This document shows, piece by piece, positions 1 to 6,400 of a stretch of 39,917 nt of DNA (position 1 is the first letter of the stretch; each line of letters begins with the position of its first letter). The stretch is taken from assembly GCF_029868855.1 (NCBI RefSeq), contig NZ_JARWOV010000238.1:1-39917 (forward strand), given 5' to 3'. Made by a program: the position numbers and the translations under genes. Source of the stretch: Nocardia carnea. Its GTDB lineage: Bacteria; Actinomycetota; Actinomycetes; Mycobacteriales; Mycobacteriaceae. The notes below the pieces were generated by a model. It did no database searches. It was not told the origin of the DNA and saw nothing but the letters and a program-made list of their open reading frames with translations.

Positions 1-308
1 CTCGAGGGCCTTCAGGTGCAGTGATTTGCGCCACATTTACTGCCGATCTTGTCGGGTGAATACACCGCAAACACGAGCGGGGCGGGGGCGGCGCGCCGCC
101 CCCCCGCGCGCGCCCCCCCCCCCCCCCCCCCCCAGCCCCCCCCCTATAATCTCCCTAAAAACCACCCCCCCCCCCCCCCCCCCGGGGGGGGGGGGCCGGG
201 CGGGGGGGGCGGCGGGCGGGCCGCCCCCCCGCTCGTGTTTGCGGTGTATTCACCCGACAAGATCGGCAGTAAATGTGGCGCAAATCACTGCACCTGAAGG
301 CCCTCGAG
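1..308. repeat. 82-base perfect inverted repeat around a C/G homopolymer loop
   Basis: Bases 1-82 are the exact reverse complement of 227-308. The 144 bases between them are almost pure C and G runs with a small AT-containing patch near 143-168. The left arm starts at the first base of the window, so this looks like a fold-back join or low-quality reads at a contig end. Only the right arm, which continues into unique sequence upstream of the sdh operon, is likely to be genomic. No gene should be called inside it. Confidence 0.9.
274..289. promoter_or_regulatory. Possible CRP/GlxR-type site upstream of the sdh operon
   Basis: TGTGG and TCACT are separated by six bases, matching four of five positions in each half of the CRP consensus TGTGA-N6-TCACA. 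The site lies about 130 bases before the first sdh start codon. Respiratory operons are known CRP/GlxR targets in actinobacteria. The same sequence recurs in the artefactual left arm. Short match, so low confidence. Confidence 0.3.
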
Positions 309-421
309 ATTGCGCCGACCCCGCTCGACCGATAGCAACCCTGCCGTATGGTGCTCAGCATCACATTCGATCGCGGAGGTCTTCCGGCCTTCCGCACCGC
401 CGATCAGTGAGGCATCGACCA

Positions 422-1255
422 GTGAGTGCCGCGACAACGACGACCGCTCCCGAATCGGGAACAGGCGTTTTCAGCAAGACCCGGGCCCGGATCAGCGCCC
501 GCACCCTACGCACGGATCGATGGTGGCTACCTCCCCTGATCACCGTGATCGGGCTCGCCGCCTTCGTCGTCTACGCGACCGTCAGATCGTTCGTACGGAC
601 CGCGTACTGGGTGCCCGACTATCACTACCTGACGCCGTTCTACTCACCCTGCCTGAGTACTTCCTGCGTCGAGGGATCGAGCCATTTCGGCACACCGTTC
701 GGCGACCTGCCGATGTTCATCCCGCTCGGGTTCCTGGTGCTGCCTTTCCTGCTCGGTTTCCGGCTCACCTGCTACTACTACCGCAAGGCCTACTACCGGT
801 CGGTGTGGTTCTCGCCCCCGGCGTGCGCGGTGGCCGAACCCCACGCGAAGTACACCGGTGAGACCCGGCTGCCGCTGATCATCCAGAACGCGCACCGCTA
901 TTTCTTCTATGTCGCGGTGATCATCTCGGTGATCAACACCTACGACGCGATCGGCGCCTTCCACGGCAGATCCGGTGGTTTCGGGATAGGCCTGGGCAGC
1001 CTGGTCCTCACCGGGAACGTGATCCTGCTGTGGGCTTACACCCTGTCCTGCCATTCCTGCCGGCATATCGCCGGCGGCCGGTTGAAACACTTCTCCGCCC
1101 ACCCGGTGCGCTACTGGTTCTGGACCCAGATCTCCAAGCTCAACACCAGGCATATGGCGCTGGCCTGGACGACGCTCGGCACCCTCGTGCTCACCGACTT
1201 CTACGTGATGCTGGTGGCGAGCGGCACGATTTCTGATCTTCGCATCATCGACTGA
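422..1255 (+). CDS. sdhC: Succinate dehydrogenase membrane anchor subunit, mycobacterial Sdh1 type
   Basis: Membrane subunit that passes electrons from succinate oxidation to menaquinone. The 277-residue protein is close to the mycobacterial Sdh1 anchor in size (about 273), and the order anchor, flavoprotein, Fe-S subunit is that of Sdh1. About five hydrophobic helices are visible (near 36-58, 97-117, 157-177, 187-207, 247-267). The segment CHSCRH at 210-215 gives a C-x2-C-x-H pattern at the end of helix four, and Cys77, Cys82, Cys117 and His159 lie near other helices. I recall that mycobacterial Sdh1 holds a membrane-embedded Rieske-type cluster, for which these are candidate ligands. The GTG start has a GTGAGG 10 bases upstream. 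The frame stays open into the artefact region on the left, but that extension is proline-rich nonsense. Stop overlaps the ribosome-binding site of the next gene. Confidence 0.88.
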   Translation: MSAATTTTAPESGTGVFSKTRARISARTLRTDRWWLPPLITVIGLAAFVVYATVRSFVRTAYWVPDYHYLTPFYSPCLSTSCVEGSSHFGTPFGDLPMFIPLGFLVLPFLLGFRLTCYYYRKAYYRSVWFSPPACAVAEPHAKYTGETRLPLIIQNAHRYFFYVAVIISVINTYDAIGAFHGRSGGFGIGLGSLVLTGNVILLWAYTLSCHSCRHIAGGRLKHFSAHPVRYWFWTQISKLNTRHMALAWTTLGTLVLTDFYVMLVASGTISDLRIID

Positions 1256-1270
1256 GGAGTTTGGACGGCT

Positions 1271-3232
1271 ATGCCCGAAGTGGAACGGCACACCTACGAC
1301 GTGGTCGTGATCGGTGCCGGAGGTGCCGGACTACGCGCTGTGATCGAGGCCCGCGAACACGGCCTGTCGGTGGCGGTCGTATGCAAATCGCTGTTCGGCA
1401 AAGCACATACCGTGATGGCCGAGGGCGGCTGCGCGGCGGCCATGGGGAACGCCAACGAGAAGGACAGCTGGCAAACCCATTTCCGCGACACCATGCGTGG
1501 CGGGAAGTTCCTGAACAACTGGCGGATGGCCGAACTGCACGCGCTGGAGGCGCCGGACCGCGTCTGGGAACTGGAAACCTATGGTGCCCTGTTCGACCGG
1601 ACACCCGACGGACGGATCAGTCAGCGAAATTTCGGTGGCCACACCTATCCGCGGCTGGCCCATGTGGGCGACCGGACCGGTCTCGAGCTGATCCGCACCA
1701 TGCAGCAGAAGATCGTTTCGCTGCAGCAGGAGGATTACGCCGAAACCGGTGACTACGAGGCACGGATCAAGGTCTTCGCCGAATGCACCATCACCGATCT
1801 GCTGAAGGACGGCGACCGGATCAGCGGCGCCTTCGGCTACTGGCGCGAATCCGGACGGTTCATCCTGTTCGAAACGCCGGCCGTAGTCCTGGCGACAGGG
1901 GGTATCGGTAAGTCCTACAAGGTCACCTCGAACTCCTGGGAGTACACCGGTGACGGGCACGCGCTTGCCCTGCGCGCCGGTGCGCGGCTGATCAATATGG
2001 AGTTCCTGCAGTTCCATCCCACCGGGATGGTCTGGCCGCCCAGTGTGAAAGGCATTCTTGTCACCGAGGGGGTGCGCGGGGACGGCGGGGTACTGAAGAA
2101 CACCGAGGGCAAACGCTTCATGTTCGACTACATTCCCGCGGTCTTCAAAGGCCAGTACGCCGAAACCGAGGAGGAGGCCGACCAGTGGCTGCGCGATAAC
2201 GATTCGGCCCGCCGTACCCCTGATCTGCTCCCCCGCGACGAAGTGGCGCGGGCGATCAACGAAGAGGTGAAGGCCGGCCGGGGCACTCCACACGGCGGTG
2301 TCTACCTCGATATCGCCTCCCGGCTGACCCCCGAGGAGATCACCCGGCGGCTGCCGTCCATGCATCACCAGTTCAAGGAACTGGCGGACGTGGATATTAC
2401 GAAGGAACCCATGGAGGTGGGCCCGACCTGCCACTACGTCATGGGCGGTATCGAGGTCGACCCGGATACCGGTGCCGCTCACGTACCCGGGCTCTTCGCC
2501 GCCGGGGAATGTTCCGGTGGTATGCACGGCTCCAACCGGCTCGGCGGGAACTCGCTGTCGGATCTGCTGGTCTTCGGCCGCCGGGCAGGGCTCGGCGCGG
2601 CCGAGTACGTCCGGAAGCTCGCCGACCGGCCGGCGATCACGGAGACCGATATCGCGGCCGCGGCGGAAATCGCACTGGCACCTTTCGATCCGCCGGAAGG
2701 CGGTTCGGGTGAAAACCCCTACACTTTGCACACCGATCTCCAGCAGACCATGAACGATCTGGTCGGCATCATCCGCAAAGAACACGAAGTCCGCGAGGCC
2801 ATCACCCGGCTGGACGGGCTGCGCGAAAGGTTCGCCCACGTCACCATCGAAGGGCACCGCCAGTTCAATCCGGGCTGGCATCTGGCCCTCGATATGCGCA
2901 ATATGCTGCTGGTCAGCCAATGCGTGGCCCAGGCCGCGCTGCTGCGCACCGAGAGCCGCGGCGGCCATACCCGCGACGACCATCCGGGTATGGACCCGCA
3001 GTGGCGCAACAAACTGCTGGTCTGCGCGATCGACGGCGAATCGGCCGAATCCGGCGTCCCCGATATCTCGGTGACCGTCCGCGAACAAACGCCTATGCGC
3101 CCCGAACTGCTGGCCCTGTTCGAGCTCGGGGAACTGGAGAAGTACTACACCCCGGACGAGCTCGCCGGGCATCCGGCGGCCGAAGGCGGTTCGGCCGCAC
3201 CGGACCGCGAAGCAAAGACCGAGGAGGCGTGA
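1271..3232 (+). CDS. sdhA: Succinate dehydrogenase flavoprotein subunit (Sdh1)
   Basis: Oxidises succinate to fumarate with a covalently bound FAD. The 653-residue length fits Sdh1-type flavoproteins (about 645). The FAD dinucleotide-binding motif GAGGAG is at 15-20. His46 in KAHTVMAEGG is at the position of the covalent FAD linkage. QFHPTGMV (about residue 245), GPTCHYVMGGI (about 385) and GSNRLGGNSLSDLLVFG (about 420) are the substrate and FAD-contact segments of the family. The ATG is preceded by GAGGAG, which overlaps the stop of the anchor gene. The Fe-S subunit gene follows after three bases, so the three genes are one transcription unit. No missing key residue was seen. Confidence 0.97.
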   Translation: MPEVERHTYDVVVIGAGGAGLRAVIEAREHGLSVAVVCKSLFGKAHTVMAEGGCAAAMGNANEKDSWQTHFRDTMRGGKFLNNWRMAELHALEAPDRVWELETYGALFDRTPDGRISQRNFGGHTYPRLAHVGDRTGLELIRTMQQKIVSLQQEDYAETGDYEARIKVFAECTITDLLKDGDRISGAFGYWRESGRFILFETPAVVLATGGIGKSYKVTSNSWEYTGDGHALALRAGARLINMEFLQFHPTGMVWPPSVKGILVTEGVRGDGGVLKNTEGKRFMFDYIPAVFKGQYAETEEEADQWLRDNDSARRTPDLLPRDEVARAINEEVKAGRGTPHGGVYLDIASRLTPEEITRRLPSMHHQFKELADVDITKEPMEVGPTCHYVMGGIEVDPDTGAAHVPGLFAAGECSGGMHGSNRLGGNSLSDLLVFGRRAGLGAAEYVRKLADRPAITETDIAAAAEIALAPFDPPEGGSGENPYTLHTDLQQTMNDLVGIIRKEHEVREAITRLDGLRERFAHVTIEGHRQFNPGWHLALDMRNMLLVSQCVAQAALLRTESRGGHTRDDHPGMDPQWRNKLLVCAIDGESAESGVPDISVTVREQTPMRPELLALFELGELEKYYTPDELAGHPAAEGGSAAPDREAKTEEA

Positions 3233-3235
3233 GCG

Positions 3236-3982
3236 ATGAGTTACGACGCCCAGTTCCGCGTATGGCGCGGCGATTCCGAGACCGGGGAGCTCCAGGATTT
3301 CACGGTGCCGGTGAACGAGGGCGAGGTGGTTCTCGACATCATCCACCGGCTGCAGGCGACCCAGGCGCCCGATCTGGCCGTCCGGTGGAACTGTAAGGCC
3401 GGAAAATGCGGGTCGTGTTCGGCCGAAGTCAACGGCCGGCCGCGACTGCTGTGCATGACCCGGATGTCCACCTTCACGCCGGAAGACGTGGTCACTGTGA
3501 CACCACTGCGGGCCTTCCCGGTGATTCGCGATCTGGTGACCGATGTGTCCTACAACTACGAAAAGGCGCGGGAGATACCGTCTTTCACGCCGCCACCGGA
3601 TCTGAAACCGGGCGAGTACCGGATGCAGCAGGTCGATGTCGCGCGATCGCAGGAATTCCGCAAATGCATCGAATGCTTCCTCTGCCAGAACACCTGCCAT
3701 GTGGTTCGTGACCACGACGAGAACAAGGAATCGTTCGCCGGGCCGCGGTATCTGATGCGTATCGCGGAGCTGGAGATGCATCCGCTCGATGTGGCCGACC
3801 GCCGCGACGAGGCCCAGGAAGAGCACGGTCTGGGCTACTGCAACATCACCAAATGCTGTACCGAGGTGTGTCCGGAGCACATCAAGATCACCGACAATGC
3901 ACTGATCCCGATGAAGGAACGTGTCGCCGACCGCAAGTACGACCCGATCGTCTGGCTCGGCAACAAACTGTTCCGCCGCTGA
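3236..3982 (+). CDS. sdhB: Succinate dehydrogenase iron-sulfur subunit (Sdh1)
   Basis: Carries electrons from the flavoprotein to the membrane subunit through three clusters. The plant-type [2Fe-2S] ligands are Cys53, Cys58, Cys61 and Cys73. The two C-terminal cysteine groups for [4Fe-4S] and [3Fe-4S] are Cys144/147/150/154 and Cys202/207/208/212. Length 248 matches mycobacterial Sdh1 SdhB. A GAGGAGG ribosome-binding site lies inside the end of sdhA and the start codon follows the sdhA stop by three bases, which suggests coupled translation. A strong hairpin at 4014-4047 ends the operon. Confidence 0.97.
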   Translation: MSYDAQFRVWRGDSETGELQDFTVPVNEGEVVLDIIHRLQATQAPDLAVRWNCKAGKCGSCSAEVNGRPRLLCMTRMSTFTPEDVVTVTPLRAFPVIRDLVTDVSYNYEKAREIPSFTPPPDLKPGEYRMQQVDVARSQEFRKCIECFLCQNTCHVVRDHDENKESFAGPRYLMRIAELEMHPLDVADRRDEAQEEHGLGYCNITKCCTEVCPEHIKITDNALIPMKERVADRKYDPIVWLGNKLFRR

Positions 3983-4013
3983 GCACGGACGCGGCGACAA
4001 TCTTCACGGCCGG

Positions 4014-4047
4014 ACGGGTGTGGTCACAGCATCGTGACCACACCCGT
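4014..4047. terminator. Hairpin terminator after sdhB, overlapping a convergent gene end
   Basis: A perfect 14-base-pair stem (ACGGGTGTGGTCAC and its complement, loop AGCATC) lies 32 bases after the sdhB stop. It also contains the stop codon and the last seven sense codons of the convergent small membrane protein gene, so it could work in both directions. There is no T tract, which is common in high-GC actinobacteria. Confidence 0.75.
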
Positions 4048-4221
4048 GGCGACCAACGCCACGAGCACACCGACGAACAGTGCCGAAAGCACCGATCCGG
4101 TGAGTACGAACACCCCCACCGCGGCCGCCGCGAAGAGCAGCCCGACGATCAGCCACGCCACACCGTCGCTGGGCCCCAACTTGCGCAGCCGGGGATGGGA
4201 ATTCTTGATCCCTCGGTCCAC
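4024..4221 (-). CDS. Small two-helix membrane protein, function unknown
   Basis: A 65-residue frame with a basic N-terminus (about residues 1-18) followed by two hydrophobic segments near 21-41 and 44-63. I do not recognise a family. The GTG start is my best choice, though no clear ribosome-binding site precedes it. The gene faces sdhB tail to tail and its last codons form one arm of the shared terminator hairpin. Composition and topology look like a real small integral membrane protein, but expression cannot be judged from sequence. Confidence 0.5.
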   Translation of the reverse strand: MDRGIKNSHPRLRKLGPSDGVAWLIVGLLFAAAAVGVFVLTGSVLSALFVGVLVALVATGVVTML

Positions 4222-4302
4222 ATATCGTTGTCTACCCGTTATACGACCTGGTAAACCTGCCGTGACCGGGTCGTATCGAACGACCGCAGACGTGCGGCGG
4301 GG

Positions 4303-4530
4303 TCACGGACGATCGAACTCGCCGTCCCGCACGCCCGCCGTGAAGGCGGCCCACTCTCCCGGGGTGAAGATCAGCACCGGCCCGTCGGGGTTCTTACCGT
4401 CCCGCATGCCCACATGACCGTCGGCGAGCATCGCGATCTCGACACTGTGCGAACCGGGCGCACCGTCCGGGGGGCTGCTCAGCCATTCGGCACCGGAAAG
4501 ATCCACCTTCGTACCGTTGTCGACGCTCAT
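4303..4530 (-). CDS. DUF397 domain protein, without a partner regulator
   Basis: A 75-residue protein that is essentially one DUF397 domain. The hallmark features are an early W-x-S segment (AEWLSS), a VEIA strand, the VGMRDGKNPDGPVLIFTP core and the end EWAAFTAGVRDGEFD. DUF397 proteins usually sit beside an XRE-type helix-turn-helix regulator and are thought to act with it, for example in development and antibiotic control in Streptomyces. No such regulator is encoded next to this gene: the upstream neighbour is a divergent 66-residue gene. A GGAGGAG ribosome-binding site is eight bases before the ATG. Two 14-base GC palindromes lie in the divergent upstream region. Confidence 0.88.
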   Translation of the reverse strand: MSVDNGTKVDLSGAEWLSSPPDGAPGSHSVEIAMLADGHVGMRDGKNPDGPVLIFTPGEWAAFTAGVRDGEFDRP

Positions 4531-4570
4531 TCGGGTTCTCCTCCATCAGCCGCACTATGTTCCGTCGGGG

Positions 4571-4633
4571 GGCGGCGCCGCCCGCACCGGCGCCGAGCGC
4601 GATGCTACGCGCAGGGGCGGCCCGATCGGGCCG
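4571..4633. promoter_or_regulatory. Two 14-base perfect palindromes in a divergent promoter region
   Basis: GGGCGGCGCCGCCC (4571-4584) and GGCCCGATCGGGCC (4620-4633) are each their own reverse complement. They lie between the DUF397 gene (start 4530, minus) and the 66-residue gene (start 4803, plus). They may be operator sites or simply GC-rich chance palindromes. Confidence 0.3.
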
Positions 4634-4802
4634 GATATTCCTGGCGTACCGGCGCAATGCGGATTCGATGCGGGCAAAACCGCCGAAAATCACCCGTTCC
4701 GGGTGGTTCTCGGCCTATGGTGAGCTGTTGGTCGTATGTGCACACCCGGAAACCCACCGCGGACAACAGGATCGCCGCGGGTTCACAAGGAGGTCGTGTG
4801 TG

Positions 4803-5003
4803 ATGCGGTTGAATCTGAGTACCCAGATCCCCACGCTGCTCGACTGCGGGGACGATCCGGGCGACATGACCGCCGAACAAGCGCATTCGGCGATGCAACT
4901 GCACCTGGACTGCACGGTGGATATGTGCCGGGTACGCCGCCGCGCCCGGGCGACGCTGGTGGAATCCGGCCGCTGCGTACTGGACAATCGGGCACTTCAA
5001 TAG
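4803..5003 (+). CDS. Small cysteine-containing protein of unknown function
   Basis: A 66-residue frame beginning with a conserved-looking segment, MRLNLSTQIPTLLDCGDDPG, then an acidic helix, LHLDCTVDMCRVRRRARATL, and a short tail. A near-ideal AAGGAGG ribosome-binding site ends seven bases before the ATG, which selects this start over longer upstream frames. Cysteines at 15, 40, 45 and 60 could bind metal or form disulfides. The start resembles short unnamed proteins I believe occur in Nocardia and relatives, but I cannot name a family. Divergent from the DUF397 gene. Confidence 0.65.
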   Translation: MRLNLSTQIPTLLDCGDDPGDMTAEQAHSAMQLHLDCTVDMCRVRRRARATLVESGRCVLDNRALQ

Positions 5004-5152
5004 ACCGCCCTACCCGCGACGCCGCCTTCGAGAAGGCCAACACCGGCGGTTCGGGGCCGTTTCGTTCTGGAGCGACAGAGCGGCGGAGTGAAAAACGATA
5101 CCCAAGGGGCCCCCGAACCCCGCGACGCCGGGGGCGGCGCCATGAACTCAGC

Positions 5153-6100
5153 TCAGCGACGGCTGTGGTCGGTGATCGGCGCGCGTGGGCCGAACCGCGG
5201 CTTACGGGCCTGACCGCTGACCTCCAGCAGCCGAATCGTGCGATAGCGATGCGGACGCACCGGCTCGAGGTATTCGAGCATCTCGGTGTCGTCGATATCC
5301 CGGCCGAGCAGGGTCCAGCCCACCACCGAGGCCAGGTGGAAATCGCCCACCGACAGGGCGTCGGCATCACCGAACGCGCGCTGCGCGGTTTCCGCGGCTG
5401 TCCACTCCCCTATACCCGGGATCGTGCACAATCTGCGGGCGGCCTCGGCCGGCGGGAGTCCGGCCGTACGCTCCAGCGAATCGGCCACCCGCGCCGCCCG
5501 CACGATGGTCTGCCACCGCTGCGGCCCCACATTGGCGCGGTGATAGCTCCACGAAGGTATGCGCGCCCAGGTCGCGGCATCCGGCGGAACCCGCATACCT
5601 TCTGGTGCCGGACCCGGTGCCGGATCACCGAACCGATGCACCAGGGTCCGCCATGCGGCATGCGACGATACGATGGTGACCTTCTGCTCCAGGATCGCCG
5701 GGACCAGAGCCTCGAACACCCGCCCGGTGCGCAGCATGCGCAATCCCGGATTCCGTTGATGAGCGGCGGCGATCGTGGGATGGGTGGGTACGAAATCGTC
5801 CAGATTCTCGTCCAGGCAGAACATCGAATCGAGCTGGTCGAGAAATTCCGCGGCGCCCGGACCCCAGGCATCCGCGGTGATGGCGTGCGGCGCGGTCTGG
5901 GTCAGCCGATAGGTCACGGGCCCGGCCGGCATCCGCGATGCCCGCCAGTGCGCACCGTCGCGGTCGATCTGATGGCAGGGGTCGGCGGGCCCGCGGCGTA
6001 GCGGCGCCAGGGTATGCGAGAGCTGGATAGGCCCGTCGGCTGCCAGCACGCGGGTGGTTCCCGAGGACTCGGCCGGGGATCCTGCGGATCGAAGTGGCAC
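5153..6100 (-). CDS. AlkA-like DNA-3-methyladenine glycosylase (HhH-GPD family)
   Basis: Base-excision repair glycosylase expected to remove alkylated purines. The 315-residue protein has an N-terminal region typical of AlkA-type enzymes and a C-terminal HhH-GPD domain. The helix-hairpin-helix segment LCTIPGIGEWTAAETA is at about 224-239, and the catalytic aspartate is Asp253 in LSVGDFHLA, fourteen residues after it. VFEALVPAILEQKVT (about 128-142) is the characteristic helix before it. The GTG start at 6100 is uncertain: its ribosome-binding site is poor and a GTG at codon 18 is possible. It stands alone on the minus strand, so no operon context adds to the call. Confidence 0.85.
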   Translation of the reverse strand: MPLRSAGSPAESSGTTRVLAADGPIQLSHTLAPLRRGPADPCHQIDRDGAHWRASRMPAGPVTYRLTQTAPHAITADAWGPGAAEFLDQLDSMFCLDENLDDFVPTHPTIAAAHQRNPGLRMLRTGRVFEALVPAILEQKVTIVSSHAAWRTLVHRFGDPAPGPAPEGMRVPPDAATWARIPSWSYHRANVGPQRWQTIVRAARVADSLERTAGLPPAEAARRLCTIPGIGEWTAAETAQRAFGDADALSVGDFHLASVVGWTLLGRDIDDTEMLEYLEPVRPHRYRTIRLLEVSGQARKPRFGPRAPITDHSRR

Positions 6101-6222
6101 CCCGCCATTGTGCCCGCAAAGACCGGACGCAGTCGTTTCCTTACCCGGTAACGACAGTGGTTCGGGAGACGATATGAACCGAGTTGAGCAAATATGCGGC
6201 TGTTGCCACGATTGGAGGTTTC

Positions 6223-6327
6223 ATGATCACCGAGGCACTCAATTGGCTGCTCGATCTGTGGGGCAGTGTCTTCGCCGGTAGTTCCGGTTACGAAATCCAG
6301 CCGGGCACTCTGCCGTCCGGAAGCTGA
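6223..6327 (+). CDS. Predicted 34-residue small protein
   Basis: A very short frame with a GGAGG ribosome-binding site four bases before its ATG and a strong hairpin 14 bases after its stop. The product starts with an amphipathic hydrophobic segment, EALNWLLDLWGSVF (residues 4-17), followed by a polar Gly/Ser/Pro tail. The layout is that of a membrane-associated small protein. It has no recognisable family. It lies between the divergent start of the glycosylase gene and the end of the FAD/Fe-S gene. An 11-base palindrome, TTACC-C-GGTAA (6141-6151), lies in its likely promoter. Another frame starting at 6176 overlaps it but has a weaker site. Confidence 0.5.
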   Translation: MITEALNWLLDLWGSVFAGSSGYEIQPGTLPSGS

Positions 6328-6341
6328 TCCCCGCAGCGGGT

Positions 6342-6362
6342 GACCGGGCGGGCCGCCCGGTC
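6342..6362. terminator. Hairpin terminator between convergent genes
   Basis: Nine perfect base pairs (GACCGGGCG and CGCCCGGTC) close a three-base loop. It lies 14 bases after the stop of the small protein gene and 38 bases beyond the end of the convergent FAD/Fe-S gene, so it may serve both. No T tract. Confidence 0.65.
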
Positions 6363-6400
6363 GCCCGCAAGTACGAAATCCGGGCGGCGATAAGCCGAAA

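Noticed and set aside
1..308. Covalently closed hairpin telomere or terminal inverted repeat of a linear replicon
   Set aside because: The loop is a homopolymer of the same kind seen at three internal places, and Nocardia chromosomes are mostly circular. An assembly fault explains all four.
26..421. N-terminal extension of the sdh membrane anchor
   Set aside because: The open frame exists only because the C/G runs contain no stops; the extension is Pro-rich and includes the artefactual arm. The protein length from 422 matches the family.
1331..4000. Very long open frame antisense to sdhA and sdhB
   Set aside because: It arises from GC-rich third-position bias of the real genes on the other strand; no domain is recognisable. 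The same holds for the antisense frames over lon, the FAD/Fe-S gene and several mce genes.
6176..6281. Overlapping 35-residue frame with a CGCCHDWRFHDH segment
   Set aside because: The metal-site-like string is tempting, but its start site is weaker than that of the 34-residue frame and the hairpin placement favours the latter.
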